DNA of 56,357 nt from Bacteroidaceae bacterium (GCA_017428785.1 JAFRQD010000048.1:1-56357), one strand, 5' to 3'; positions 1 through 8,446 are shown, counted from the first letter of the stretch. Translations and numbers: made by a program. The notes: generated by a model not told the origin, from the sequence alone.

Positions 1-54
1 GACGAACTCGTCGAGATTATTCAGCAATTTAAGGAAGAGGAGGCAAAGGCATGA
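1..54 (+). CDS. C-terminal tail of upstream gene, probably glycine dehydrogenase subunit 1
   Basis: The window opens inside a reading frame that codes DELVEIIQQFKEEEAKA and stops at TGA 52-54. The stop overlaps the ATG of the next gene (ATGA), as in a translationally coupled operon. In two-subunit glycine decarboxylases gcvPA lies directly before gcvPB, and this acidic helical end suits the GcvPA C-terminus. Identity is inferred from context only, because just 17 residues are visible. Confidence 0.6.
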   Translation, partial: DELVEIIQQFKEEEAKA

Positions 55-1613
55 ACAGGACATTATATGGAAACCTTATCTTCGAGTTGTCGAAGAAAGG
101 ACGCAAGGGTTACTCCCTTCCGCAGGACTATGACCGCACGCATACAACGGCGGAACTTCCCGAGGCACTTCGCCGCAAGGAAGCAGCAAGGTTGCCCGAG
201 TGCGACGAGCTGACGGTGGTGCGTCACTACACGAACCTCAGTCACAACAACTTCGGCGTGAACGACGGCTTCTATCCGCTCGGCTCGTGCACGATGAAGT
301 ACAATCCCGTCATCAACGAAGAGATAGCCGGCATGAAGGCCTTCGCCGGACTGCATCCCCTGCAACCCGCCGTGACCTGCCAAGGCGCACTGGAAGTGTA
401 TTACAACCTGCAGGAATCGCTTGCCGAGCTTACCGGCCTGAGCGAATTCACGCTGAATCCCTGTGCCGGAGCACACGGCGAGTTGACCGGCCTAATGGTC
501 ATCCGCGCTTATCACGAAGCGCAAGCCACCGTGCCCGGCGGTTCTCCCGCCACTGTGCCCGGCGGTTCTCCGTCGGGTAAACGCACGAAGGTTCTCATCC
601 CCGACTCGGCACACGGCACGAACCCCGCCTCTGCAGCAGTCTGCGGCCTGGAGGTCGTCGAGGTGAAGAGCCTTGCTGACGGCACGGTCGATGTCGACCA
701 CCTGCGTCAACTCCTCAGCGAAATGGGAAGCGAGGTTGCTGCCATGATGATGACCAACCCCAACACGTTGGGCATCTTCGAGCCGCATGTGCTGGAGATT
801 ACCGAGATGGTACACAAGGCCGGCGGCCTGATGTACTACGACGGCGCGAACCTCAATGCGTTGCTCGGCGAATGCCGTCCCGGCGACATGGGCTTCGACG
901 TGATGCACATCAACCTGCACAAGACATTCTCCACGCCTCATGGCGGTGGTGGTCCAGGCAGTGGTCCGGTCGGCGTACGCAAAGGTTTGGAACAGTTCCT
1001 CCCGACGCCTCGCGTCAAGAAGGTTGTAGTGAATTACGACCTCCCCGAAGACGGTCCGACCGAATGGGAAGGCTTCATCGTCGACTGGGGACAAAGCGAC
1101 TCTTCGCTCGGCTCTGTCGGCAACTTCTTCGGCAACTTCGGCGTGATGCTGAAGGCCTATGCCTACATCCTGTCGCTCGGAAGCGAGAACATCAAGCAGG
1201 TCGGCCCGTTGGCAACGCTCAACGCGAACTACATCAAGGAGCGCCTTCGCGACAGTTACCTCTTGCCCATCAAGGGCTTGTGCAAGCACGAGGTGGTCTT
1301 TGACGGCCTCGTTGACAAGAGCACTGGCGTGACGACAATGGATGTGGCGAAGCGCTTGCTCGACTACGGCTACCATGCTCCCACCATCTACTTCCCGCTG
1401 CTCTTCCATGAGAGCCTCATGATAGAGCCCACCGAGAACGAGAGCAAGGAGACCATCGATGCCTTCATCGACGTGATGCACAAGATAGCCGAGGAGGCCA
1501 AGACAGACCCCGAGCTGGTGAAGACAGCGCCGCACAACACGCCAATCGGCCGCGTGGACGACGTGCTGGCTGCCAAGCAACCTGTAACAACCTATTGGAA
1601 GAGCAAAGAATGA
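51..1613 (+). CDS. gcvPB: Glycine dehydrogenase (decarboxylating) subunit 2, P-protein
   Basis: PLP-dependent P-protein subunit of the cytoplasmic glycine cleavage system; with GcvPA it decarboxylates glycine and passes the aminomethyl group to lipoylated H-protein. The PLP-binding motif HINLHKTFSTPHGGGGPGSG is present, with the Schiff-base lysine at about Lys291. Family hallmarks NFGVNDGFYPLGSCTMKYNP near the N-terminus and DSAHGTNPASA after it are intact. At 520 residues it is somewhat longer than the usual roughly 480. Part of the excess is a tandem repeat ATVPGGSP-ATVPGGSP at residues 159-174, outside the catalytic motifs. ATG overlaps the upstream stop and the TGA overlaps the lpdA start, so gcvPA-gcvPB-lpdA form one coupled operon. 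Confidence 0.95.
   Translation: MNRTLYGNLIFELSKKGRKGYSLPQDYDRTHTTAELPEALRRKEAARLPECDELTVVRHYTNLSHNNFGVNDGFYPLGSCTMKYNPVINEEIAGMKAFAGLHPLQPAVTCQGALEVYYNLQESLAELTGLSEFTLNPCAGAHGELTGLMVIRAYHEAQATVPGGSPATVPGGSPSGKRTKVLIPDSAHGTNPASAAVCGLEVVEVKSLADGTVDVDHLRQLLSEMGSEVAAMMMTNPNTLGIFEPHVLEITEMVHKAGGLMYYDGANLNALLGECRPGDMGFDVMHINLHKTFSTPHGGGGPGSGPVGVRKGLEQFLPTPRVKKVVVNYDLPEDGPTEWEGFIVDWGQSDSSLGSVGNFFGNFGVMLKAYAYILSLGSENIKQVGPLATLNANYIKERLRDSYLLPIKGLCKHEVVFDGLVDKSTGVTTMDVAKRLLDYGYHAPTIYFPLLFHESLMIEPTENESKETIDAFIDVMHKIAEEAKTDPELVKTAPHNTPIGRVDDVLAAKQPVTTYWKSKE
525..572. repeat. 24-bp tandem duplication inside gcvPB
   Basis: Two adjacent 24-bp copies (525-548 and 549-572) differ at two positions and encode ATVPGGSP twice. 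The length keeps the frame, so the insert is tolerated between the N-terminal half and the motif KVLIPDSAHGTN. Confidence 0.85.
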
Positions 1614-2884
1614 CAGACCTTATTATCATAGGCGCCGGCCCCGGCGGCTACAAGGCAGCGGTCTATGCAGCGAAGAAGGGCCTGAAGGTCACTATCTTCG
1701 AGGACGTCCATGTGGGTGGTACATGCCTCAACGTGGGCTGCATCCCGACGAAGACCTACGTACACTCTGCCACGTTTGCTGAAGCCGTAGAGCGTCAGCC
1801 ACAGGTCGTGGAGGCGTTGCGTGGCGGCGTCGAGACACTTCTCTCCCACCCCAACATCACTTTGGTACGCGAGAAGGGCGTCTTCATCAATGCTAATACG
1901 GTGAGCGGCGTGACGGCAAAGCACATCATCGTCGCCACAGGTAGCAGCGCAAATATGCTGCCCATCCCGGGTGCCGACGGACAGAACGTAGGCTCTTCCA
2001 CCGAGTTGCTCGGCCTGAAGGAACTGCCCAAGCGTCTCTGCATCATCGGCGCTGGCGTCATCGGCATGGAGTTTGCGAGCGTCTTCCAGAAGTTCGGAAG
2101 CGAGGTGACCGTCGTGGAGTACCTCAAGGAGTGTCTGCCCATGGTGGATGGCGACATTGCCAAGCGCCTGCGCAAGCTCCTGGAGAAGCGCGGCATCACC
2201 TTCTACATGGGAGCCGGCGTGAAGAGCATCGACGGCTCGACTGTCCTCTTCGAACAGAAGGGCAAGGAGGTGAGCGTAGAGGCCGACTACATCCTGATGG
2301 CAACGGGCCGCAAGCCGAATGTGTCGCCGGACTTCGCCAATGCGGGTTTCGACTACGACGAGCGCAAGGGCATCGCTGTGGATGAGAACTTCGAGACCAG
2401 CGTGAAAGGCATCTACGCCATTGGCGACGTCAACGGACGCCAGATGCTGGCCCATGCGGCGGAGATGCAAGGCATCCATGTCGTGAACCACATCTTAGGA
2501 GCAAGGGGCAAGGAGCAAGGGGCAAGAGTCGATGGCATTCGTTTCGACGTGATGCCTGCCGCAATCTTCACCGAGCCAGAGGCCGCTTGCGTCGGTCCGA
2601 CGGAGGACCAGCTGAAGGAACAGGGCGTGCCGTTCGAGTGCCACAAGAGTTTCTACCGTGCCAACGGCAAGGCGCTGGCTATGAACGAGACCGAGGGAAT
2701 GGTCAAGCTGTGCTGCGAGCCGGACGAAGGCAAGCTGCTCAGTGCACATGTCTTCGGAGCGCATGCTGCCGACATCGTGCAGGAAGTGACGGCCTACATC
2801 ACGCTTGGCGCCACGCTGCGTCAGCTCCGCGAGACCGTCCACATCCACCCAACGCTCTCCGAGGTGCTGATTGAAGTGAACTGA
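1610..2884 (+). CDS. lpdA: Dihydrolipoyl dehydrogenase (E3 / L-protein)
   Basis: FAD flavoenzyme that re-oxidises the dihydrolipoyl H-protein of the glycine cleavage system and may serve 2-oxoacid dehydrogenases. Seen: N-terminal FAD fold IIIGAGPGGYKAA, redox disulfide GGTCLNVGCIPTK, NAD fold IIGAGVIGMEFASVF, second FAD motif YAIGDV, and the C-terminal His-Glu pair HIHPTLSE. The start is set at ATG 1610, which overlaps the gcvPB stop; the upstream in-frame ATG at 1595 would lie inside gcvPB. About 424 residues, slightly shorter than the 460-470 usual. A short low-complexity stretch (GARGKEQGAR), encoded by four 7-bp repeats at 2499-2526, is inserted just after the FAD motif region. A strong terminator follows. 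Confidence 0.95.
   Translation: MTDLIIIGAGPGGYKAAVYAAKKGLKVTIFEDVHVGGTCLNVGCIPTKTYVHSATFAEAVERQPQVVEALRGGVETLLSHPNITLVREKGVFINANTVSGVTAKHIIVATGSSANMLPIPGADGQNVGSSTELLGLKELPKRLCIIGAGVIGMEFASVFQKFGSEVTVVEYLKECLPMVDGDIAKRLRKLLEKRGITFYMGAGVKSIDGSTVLFEQKGKEVSVEADYILMATGRKPNVSPDFANAGFDYDERKGIAVDENFETSVKGIYAIGDVNGRQMLAHAAEMQGIHVVNHILGARGKEQGARVDGIRFDVMPAAIFTEPEAACVGPTEDQLKEQGVPFECHKSFYRANGKALAMNETEGMVKLCCEPDEGKLLSAHVFGAHAADIVQEVTAYITLGATLRQLRETVHIHPTLSEVLIEVN
2499..2526. repeat. Heptanucleotide tract in lpdA (GAGCAAG/GGGCAAG x4)
   Basis: Four consecutive 7-mers, GAGCAAG, GGGCAAG, GAGCAAG, GGGCAAG, lie in the coding strand and produce GARGKEQGAR. The same unit recurs at 55329-55356 and, inverted, at 53052-53079 and 55383-55403. 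Confidence 0.9.
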
Positions 2885-2899
2885 CAATCCCCAAAGGAA

Positions 2900-2940
2900 A
2901 TAGCCCCCAGCCGTTGTTGCGACTGGGGGCTATCTCTTTT
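2900..2940 (+). terminator. Rho-independent terminator of the gcv-lpdA operon
   Basis: Perfect 11-bp stem ATAGCCCCCAG (2900-2910) / CTGGGGGCTAT (2923-2933), 12-nt loop, then CTCTTTT. It starts 16 bp after the lpdA stop, and the convergent gene ends at 2951. Confidence 0.92.
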
Positions 2941-2950
2941 GACAGGCTGG

Positions 2951-4468
2951 CTACTTCACCAAAACCTTTTTGCCGCCATTCACATAGATGCCTTTCTGAG
3001 TGGGCTTGCCTGAAAGCTTGCGCCCATCGAGCGTGTACCAGGCGTCTCTGTTGTCCGTTGACTGTTGTCCGCTGTCTATCAACTTGATGCCGACGGGGGC
3101 ATCTGCCATGTCGAGGTGGTTGGTGGAGTGGTTAAAGTAAGCCCATTCGCTCTTTATCATGGCATAGCCGATGCCTGCGTTTGCAGGAAGATAGAGGAAG
3201 GCTTGGTTCTCTTGTATGCGTCTTTTCCAGAAGCAATTGCTTTCGCCCAGGTCGGAGGCGAGTACGGGAGGGTCAATCCTGTATACATTCACGCGCTTGA
3301 GGTCGTAGAGCGCGAAGGCTTGCTTGCCCACCTTCTTCACGCCGGAGCCGAGCGTCAGCGTCTTGACATGGTCGTCGGGATGCTGGCCAAGGTCGCCGTC
3401 GCCCGAGTAATAGAGGAAGTAGGGCTGTACCTCCACATCGACGCCAGTGATGACGATTTCCTTGATATCAGCCAAGTAGTCAATCCACTTCAGGCGATAT
3501 GCCACCTCCGGGTCGGTCGTCTTGCTTGTGCAGTTCCAGGGCATCTGTCCGACATAGTCGATGGTCAGCACACCGTCCTCTAAGCGCCAAGTGCCCTGAG
3601 TGCCAAGAGTGCCATGCGGCTCTTCGATGATAACTTCGGGAGAATACACCTCTGCAAAGTTATAATTGTTATATATTGTGGTATTCCCTGTTTCCCATTC
3701 CTGCCCGTCCACTACGACCTTTACCTTATGTGCCAGTTGGTATTGGTTGTTGTTGTCATTGACTTCCCTGTCGCGTATAACCCTGGCATGGAAGCGCCAT
3801 TTGCCGGGAGTGAAGGTGCCGCTGCTGACATCCTCCCAACTGCCACTCACTTTCTTCTGCCAAGAGAAAGGATGGATGAAGGCAGGTGAACCTTTCGTGA
3901 TGTCGAACTCTGGCTTTGTGGCTACCGTCTCGCCCTTCTTGACGATGGTTGTCCAGTCGGGGCTTGTCGTGGCCTCCACCTGACGAATCTTCGTGCTGTT
4001 GTCGATGACAACTGTGGGAGAGTAAATAGCAAGGAGGATATCGGTTACTTCCACTTCCCATTCCTCTCCGTTAATCAGAACCCTGACATCGTCTGCAAAG
4101 CGTAAGTCTGATTCGTAATTTTTCGCTACTGAACCCTTGTAGCGCCAAGCACCTGCCACAAACTCGTCAGGTCTGTTTTGGGCAGTCGTCCATTCTCCGT
4201 CGAGCAAAAATTGCCATTGGCCGATAAAGAAAAAAACAGGAACATCATTAGTCAAGGTGAATTGCGGGTTTGTATTACTTTTGACACCCACTTCGGGGAT
4301 GTCATCCCAGCCATCGCTACTGCCTTCCACAAGATGTATCAGCTTGTCATTGTCTTCCGGGGTTGTTTCGCTTGCGGCATTCATTTGATTGACAGGTGCA
4401 TGGTTGCCTGCCTGCACCCAGGTAACGGTTGCCCAAAGGACAAAAAGAAGTGTAAAGAGTCTTTTCAT
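2951..4468 (-). CDS. Secreted two-repeat protein with BspA-like segment
   Basis: Not a recognised enzyme. ATG 4468 was chosen because it begins a clean signal peptide (MKRLFTLLFVLWATVTWVQAG); the frame upstream is not signal-like. About 505 residues. After a short linker come two similar modules of about 90 residues, each with a 'WQ....G.W....' part and each ending near VYSP/IYSP(T/E)V(V/I)I(D/E), probably beta-sandwich folds. A further part (LTLGSGVKKVGKQAFALYDL) resembles BspA-type leucine-rich repeats. The C-terminus ends WYTLDGRKLSGKPTQKGIYV with GGKKVLVK, a tail shared with the gene at 4903. It lies downstream of that gene on the same strand but has its own TAnnTTTG box. Likely exported or surface-attached; ligand unknown. 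Confidence 0.8.
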   Translation of the reverse strand: MKRLFTLLFVLWATVTWVQAGNHAPVNQMNAASETTPEDNDKLIHLVEGSSDGWDDIPEVGVKSNTNPQFTLTNDVPVFFFIGQWQFLLDGEWTTAQNRPDEFVAGAWRYKGSVAKNYESDLRFADDVRVLINGEEWEVEVTDILLAIYSPTVVIDNSTKIRQVEATTSPDWTTIVKKGETVATKPEFDITKGSPAFIHPFSWQKKVSGSWEDVSSGTFTPGKWRFHARVIRDREVNDNNNQYQLAHKVKVVVDGQEWETGNTTIYNNYNFAEVYSPEVIIEEPHGTLGTQGTWRLEDGVLTIDYVGQMPWNCTSKTTDPEVAYRLKWIDYLADIKEIVITGVDVEVQPYFLYYSGDGDLGQHPDDHVKTLTLGSGVKKVGKQAFALYDLKRVNVYRIDPPVLASDLGESNCFWKRRIQENQAFLYLPANAGIGYAMIKSEWAYFNHSTNHLDMADAPVGIKLIDSGQQSTDNRDAWYTLDGRKLSGKPTQKGIYVNGGKKVLVK

Positions 4469-4495
4469 AAAGTTGTTTGTTTTAGTTTGCGCCTG

Positions 4496-4503
4496 CAAAG
4501 ATA
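4496..4503 (-). promoter_or_regulatory. Bacteroidetes -7 box TATCTTTG for the 2951-4468 gene
   Basis: Minus-strand TATCTTTG, 27 bp before the ATG at 4468. No well-spaced -33 TTTG was found. Confidence 0.6.
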
Positions 4504-4608
4504 CAAAATAATATTCAAAGATGACACAAGGAAGATGTTTTTTTTGCAATGCTGTTGGATTCATGGCAAAAGCCCTCAGTTGCGACAATACTGCTGGGGG
4601 CCCAGACT

Positions 4609-4631
4609 CCCCTCTCGTCTAAGGAGAGGGG
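4609..4631. repeat. CCCCTCTC/GAGAGGGG palindrome
   Basis: CCCCTCTC (4609-4616) and GAGAGGGG (4624-4631) form an 8-bp stem followed by CAGGGG. It is one of about eight such palindromes in the window, here in the 434-bp gap between two secreted-protein genes. Confidence 0.75.
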
Positions 4632-4697
4632 CAGGGGTGTGATAACAGCTGAGGGGGCCAAGGCAATACGCTCACGCAATATGGGGAGAAAAACCTC

Positions 4698-4730
4698 AGG
4701 CGCAGAGGAAATGGCTTGTCCTCTGCACCT
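4698..4730. other. Strong hairpin in gap 4469-4902
   Basis: GCAGAGGA (4702-4709) pairs with TCCTCTGC (4719-4726) over a 9-nt loop, extendable by AGG/CCT with one mismatch. There is no T-tract on either strand, so it is not a classical terminator. Function unknown. Confidence 0.6.
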
Positions 4731-4741
4731 GATTCTTGGGA

Positions 4742-4825
4742 TGCAGGTTGCGTCTGTCGGAGCGCAACTTGCAATTGTCCATACGCAGCCTGCGTCTCCA
4801 CATCTGCAGCTTGCGTATGAAAAAT
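4742..4825. repeat. 21-bp period array, four units
   Basis: Units begin at 4742, 4763, 4784 and 4805, exactly 21 bp apart. Each starts YGCARsyTGC(G/A), then a variable half. The same consensus and spacing recur at 51053-51136. It lies 3' of the gene ending at 4903 and upstream of the gene starting at 4468. Confidence 0.85.
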
Positions 4826-4902
4826 GTAATATGGCCGAAGGGAAAAGCCCATGGCCCACATTTGGTTTGCCTGCACGCCAAGAGGCACTTTCCAGGCTTC
4901 TC

Positions 4903-6861
4903 CTACTTAATGGCCACCTTCCTGCCGCCGGTGATGTAGACGCCGGGCTTGGTCGGTTTGCCGTTGAGCTTCATGCCGTCGAGCGTGTACCATGCATCGT
5001 CGGTGGTAATGTCGGCTTTCACATTGCCAATGCCATCGAGGATGTCATCGAGGTCGCCAACAAAGGTGACGTTGGCATCCCCGAACTTCTCCATGTATCT
5101 GGAGAGGTATCGGGCATAGACGTGCATCTTCGTGGCCCTTAGCTCGTAATGGTTGAAGTCAAGAACTCCGTTATGGTCCCATATCAGCATATTGGGATCA
5201 GCATGGCAATAGACATCCTTCGTAGAGTTGCAACTGTAAAAGGCTGAATAGGCGATACTTGTCAAGGAAGATGGAAGGATGACATCCTGAATGGTATAGA
5301 TATTGAAAAAAGCATTTTTGCCAATGCTCGTCACGCCCTCTTCAACTACGACATGCAAGATGTCCGGGAATATTGAAAAACGCGGATAACCGTTGCTATC
5401 ATAATCTATTTCTCTTGAAATCCAAGGCGAAATCGCACCAGAGATTTGAGCATAATCGCTCATGTCGCTATTCGTGTCCAAGACAGTCGGGTTCTTTCTG
5501 ATGGTGACAGTATGCATATCACTTCTTTCCGGGCAGGGTAGTTTGATGTAATAGAGGTTCCTGCCACCGTTAATGTTTTCCTTGCCGCAGTAGTTGCCTT
5601 CTCTTGTGCCCCATGGACGGCAGAAATGGCTTTCGACCAAGGGCACAATACTCTGTCCGTTGATGTTGCTAATGCTGGCTTCCATGTCAGTGCCTTCGAT
5701 GAGGAAATTCTTCCCGTTGACAAACCCGACTTTGCCTGCAGGGTAAGAGCTGGAATAGATGCGGTCGGTCTCGCGGGTCCAGCCCAGAAAGACATTGCCG
5801 CAGGTGGCGTTTGCCCCGTTCCCGATGCCACACGCATTATTCCGGCCAATGGCATGGATATCGCCGCCTTCGATGACGATGCTGCCACAATCCTCTTCAT
5901 AGCCACCGCCAATGCCAGCCGCAATATCTGAATGAGAATCAGCTACCAGACTACCGTCCCCTTTGATGGTCAGCGTATGGCCCTGGGGCACATAAATGGC
6001 GGGCTTGTTCGGATGCGATGATGCCACTTCATTCGTGCCATGGAGATTGATGGTGGCATCGCCCCTGAAAGTGAGGCCCGCATGGTTGGAGTATTCAGTA
6101 GGCCGGTATGGTATCCTCACATTGTCAAGAGTCACTGTGCAACCAGGGGCAAAGGTAAGTCTCAATGCGCGATTACATCTGTCCTTAAGATGGTAGTTGC
6201 CTTTAGAGAAAAAAACATTCGAAAAGACAGAGAGCAAACTGATATGCCTTTCCTCGTCTGCCTCATTATAGATAGGAGAACCGAAAGGAACTTTATTGCA
6301 GTGCATATAGATATAGCTGCCGCCAGCCCCCTGATTCAGGTCAATGCTTCCGCTTTGGTTGGCACCGGGCACAGAGCCAGAAGAGGTGTTGTTGAACCAG
6401 ATGCTTGAAACATATTCGGGTGTTGCCTTTACCTGCCTGCTACAATAAAGGTGGATGTATGCCCCGCCTGCATTGCAGTTCAAGTCGCCCTTCGATGACT
6501 TGAAGTTGTCGGAGCCGTCGAAGGGAACAAGCTCGTAGTCTATGTCATTGTACACCAATTCATCAGGACAGCCCTTACCAACATAAATGCATACGTCGGA
6601 AATAAAGGAGTAAGCCTTATCTTTATTGCGTATCGAACCTGTCTTGTAGAGCAGAAAGATGTAGTCACTGTTCTTGCCACAGCCTTTGTTCAGGTCGTAG
6701 CCAAAAGACTGCCAGCCTTGACTCGTGTATTGGTCCGCAATACTGTTTATCTCCGAAGATGAATTGGCGCCAATGAGCAGCAGGTCGGTGATGACCTGGT
6801 CTTCTGCCCTTGAGATGGCAGGGAGCAAGGCAATCAACAGGAAAAGAATCGTTCGCTTCAT
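4903..6861 (-). CDS. Secreted modular protein: GAGG repeats, beta-helix region, BspA segment
   Basis: 652 residues with signal peptide MKRTILFLLIALLPAISRAE. The N-terminal third carries three copies of a motif like DLNxGAGGxYIYLxx (DLNKGCGKNSDYIFLLYK, DLNCNAGGAYIHLY, DLNQGAGGSYIYMH), reminiscent of MABP-type beta-prism repeats; that resemblance is my inference. The middle (AGIGGGYEEDCGSIVIEGG, ACGIGNGANATCGNVFLG) looks like the parallel beta-helix carbohydrate-binding domains common in gut Bacteroidales. Next comes a BspA-like leucine-rich stretch (VTSIGKNAFFN, LPSSLTSIAYSAF). The end is WYTLDGMKLNGKPTKPGVYI plus GGRKVAIK, the same tail as its neighbour. Probably surface exposed; ligand unknown. 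Confidence 0.8.
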   Translation of the reverse strand: MKRTILFLLIALLPAISRAEDQVITDLLLIGANSSSEINSIADQYTSQGWQSFGYDLNKGCGKNSDYIFLLYKTGSIRNKDKAYSFISDVCIYVGKGCPDELVYNDIDYELVPFDGSDNFKSSKGDLNCNAGGAYIHLYCSRQVKATPEYVSSIWFNNTSSGSVPGANQSGSIDLNQGAGGSYIYMHCNKVPFGSPIYNEADEERHISLLSVFSNVFFSKGNYHLKDRCNRALRLTFAPGCTVTLDNVRIPYRPTEYSNHAGLTFRGDATINLHGTNEVASSHPNKPAIYVPQGHTLTIKGDGSLVADSHSDIAAGIGGGYEEDCGSIVIEGGDIHAIGRNNACGIGNGANATCGNVFLGWTRETDRIYSSSYPAGKVGFVNGKNFLIEGTDMEASISNINGQSIVPLVESHFCRPWGTREGNYCGKENINGGRNLYYIKLPCPERSDMHTVTIRKNPTVLDTNSDMSDYAQISGAISPWISREIDYDSNGYPRFSIFPDILHVVVEEGVTSIGKNAFFNIYTIQDVILPSSLTSIAYSAFYSCNSTKDVYCHADPNMLIWDHNGVLDFNHYELRATKMHVYARYLSRYMEKFGDANVTFVGDLDDILDGIGNVKADITTDDAWYTLDGMKLNGKPTKPGVYITGGRKVAIK

Positions 6862-6955
6862 ATTATTATGAATGATAATGGTTATTGTTCGGGTTGATGT
6901 GTCTGTCGTGACAGTATGCCTGTGCTCCTGTCTCTCTTTGGGCGGAGGGAAGAAG

Positions 6956-7912
6956 TTATCCGAGCAACTTCTTGGCCAGCTTCTCGAGCATGTCCTTCGT
7001 CATCTCCTCGAGGCCATACTGATGCTTCCAGTCCCATTCCTGACGGGCGCAACTGTCGTCCATCATGTTTGGCCAGGACTCTGCAATCGACTGCTTGAGC
7101 GGATCGACGTCATAGACCATCTCGAACTCCGGCTTATACTTCTTGATGTTCTTGTAAATCATCTCAGGGTCGAAGCTCATGGCGGCGATGTTGAAGCCGT
7201 TGCGATGCTTCAGACGCGTCGGGTCGGCCTCCATCAGCATTGTTGCTGCGTGCAGGGCATCGGGCATATACATCATGTCCATGTGCGTGCCGGCCTTGAT
7301 GGGACAAGTGAAGCGCTCGCCACGAACCGCGTAGTAGTAGATATCGACGGCATAGTCGGTGGTGCCGCCGCCTGGAGGTGTGACGTAGGAGATGATGCCA
7401 GGGAAGCGGACGGAGCGCGTGTCGACGCCGTATTTGTGATAGAACCATTCGGAGAGCAGCTCCGTCGTCACCTTCGACACACCGTAAATGGTGCGGGGCC
7501 TCTGCACGGTGTCCTGAGGCGTCATGTCGTGCGGCGTCTCCAATCCGAACGAGCCGATCGAACTGGGAGTGAACACAGCGCACTTGTTCTCGCGAGCTAT
7601 CTCCAGAATGTTCCAAAGGCCGTCGATGCCGATGCTCCAGGCCAGACGAGGCTTCGATTCCGCCACAACCGACAAGAGAGCCGCGAGGTTGTAGATGGTG
7701 TCTATATTGTACTTCTTCACGGCCTCGGCTATGGTGTCCGCCTTTATCACATCGGCAAGGGCAGACGGACCGCTCTCCAAGAGTTCACCCTTCGGCTCAG
7801 CCCCGGGGATGTAGCCTGCCACAACATGTTCGTTACCGTAAATTCCTCTAAGATGCATTGTCAGCTCAGAACCAATCTGTCCTGTCGAGCCGATGATAAG
7901 TATGTTCTTCAT
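6956..7912 (-). CDS. tdh: L-threonine 3-dehydrogenase, SDR/epimerase type
   Basis: NAD-dependent cytoplasmic enzyme oxidising L-threonine to 2-amino-3-ketobutyrate, the substrate of Kbl encoded at 11379. It belongs to the extended short-chain dehydrogenase form, not the zinc-alcohol-dehydrogenase form of E. coli. Seen: Rossmann motif GSTGQIG (residues 8-14), YNLAALLSVVAE, TPSSIGSFG, and the catalytic Tyr143-x3-Lys147 in IYGVSK. Substrate-pocket features RFPGIISY and PGGGTTDYA match this family. 318 residues, normal length. ATG at 7912 follows a TAATTTTG promoter. It is separated from kbl by a metal-uptake pair, so the pathway genes are near each other but not in an operon. Confidence 0.9.
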   Translation of the reverse strand: MKNILIIGSTGQIGSELTMHLRGIYGNEHVVAGYIPGAEPKGELLESGPSALADVIKADTIAEAVKKYNIDTIYNLAALLSVVAESKPRLAWSIGIDGLWNILEIARENKCAVFTPSSIGSFGLETPHDMTPQDTVQRPRTIYGVSKVTTELLSEWFYHKYGVDTRSVRFPGIISYVTPPGGGTTDYAVDIYYYAVRGERFTCPIKAGTHMDMMYMPDALHAATMLMEADPTRLKHRNGFNIAAMSFDPEMIYKNIKKYKPEFEMVYDVDPLKQSIAESWPNMMDDSCARQEWDWKHQYGLEEMTKDMLEKLAKKLLG

Positions 7913-7943
7913 CGTTGTTTTGTTAGTTTAGTTTTTCCGAATG

Positions 7944-7951
7944 CAAAATTA
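7944..7951 (-). promoter_or_regulatory. -7 box TAATTTTG for tdh
   Basis: Minus-strand TAATTTTG, 31 bp before the tdh ATG. No convincing -33 element was seen. Confidence 0.55.
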
Positions 7952-8058
7952 CAAAAATATCTTCACAATACCTCATCCGAGGTGTATAAATTATGTAAAA
8001 TCATTCATCGTCCTGCAATTTTATCCCAAAAGAGCTTTCCTCTTTGAAAGAAAAGCCG

Positions 8059-8066
8059 TATTTTTG
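8059..8066 (+). promoter_or_regulatory. -7 box TATTTTTG in front of the small Cys/His protein
   Basis: TATTTTTG ends only 5 bp before ATG 8072. With the usual 5-7 nt from box to start site, transcription would begin at or next to the start codon. That implies either a leaderless mRNA or initiation at the next in-frame ATG (8081). Confidence 0.55.
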
Positions 8067-8071
8067 CACTG

Positions 8072-8416
8072 ATGAACGTGATGACAAAGAGACATATCGC
8101 ATCGTGGGTGTTGCTGGCAGTGTACCTGCCCATGCTTATCTTTTCGTCGCTCCATATCCATGAAACATCGCAGGAAGGAGCAACGGAATGTGCCGAGTGT
8201 GTCAGGCACCAATGCCACGGCCATCTGTCACAGCTTTCGGGTGGGATGCACCAATGTGTGCTTTGCCAGATCCTCACGTTAACTTATGTGGCAACTGCCA
8301 CAGGAGCGCTGCTTTTTTATCAGGCAAAACATAAAGTCGGCTATGCCCTGCATCGTCAGACACTCTGCCAGACGAGCCTGGGGTTCATCAGCCTTCGTGC
8401 TCCTCCAGCCAGATAA
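8072..8416 (+). CDS. Small Cys/His-rich inner-membrane protein, putative metal-linked
   Basis: 114 residues: an N-terminal membrane segment (WVLLAVYLPMLIFSSLHIH), a loop dense in metal ligands (HIHET, CAECVRHQCHGH, MHQCVLCQ), and a second hydrophobic segment (ILTLTYVATATGALLFY). This plan, two helices around a Cys/His loop, resembles small heavy-metal-associated membrane proteins encoded near copper/zinc genes, but I cannot name a family with certainty. It precedes a ZnuD-like TonB receptor by 160 bp on the same strand, which supports a metal role. Start ATG 8072 or ATG 8081 (MTKRH); the promoter is unusually close. Confidence 0.75.
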   Translation: MNVMTKRHIASWVLLAVYLPMLIFSSLHIHETSQEGATECAECVRHQCHGHLSQLSGGMHQCVLCQILTLTYVATATGALLFYQAKHKVGYALHRQTLCQTSLGFISLRAPPAR

Positions 8417-8446
8417 AAGTTGAAGGGGTAAAAGGGTGAACAGTTA
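8415..8446. repeat. Octanucleotide tract after the small Cys/His gene
   Basis: Four 8-bp units (AAAAGTTG, AAGGGGTA, AAAGGGTG, AACAGTTA) begin inside the stop region of the preceding gene. The reverse complement of these units resembles the TTTTCACC-type octamers at 29052-29099. The rest of the gap to 8576 shows only a weak CTGCC/GGCAG inverted repeat near 8518-8541. Confidence 0.7.

Noticed and set aside
1-50. Glycine riboswitch
   Set aside because: The window begins inside the operon; the leader of gcvPA is not included, so nothing can be said.
4549-5142. 197-residue plus-strand frame in the gap before 4903
   Set aside because: It runs through a palindrome, a hairpin and the 21-bp array and then antisense to the 4903 gene; no plausible protein.
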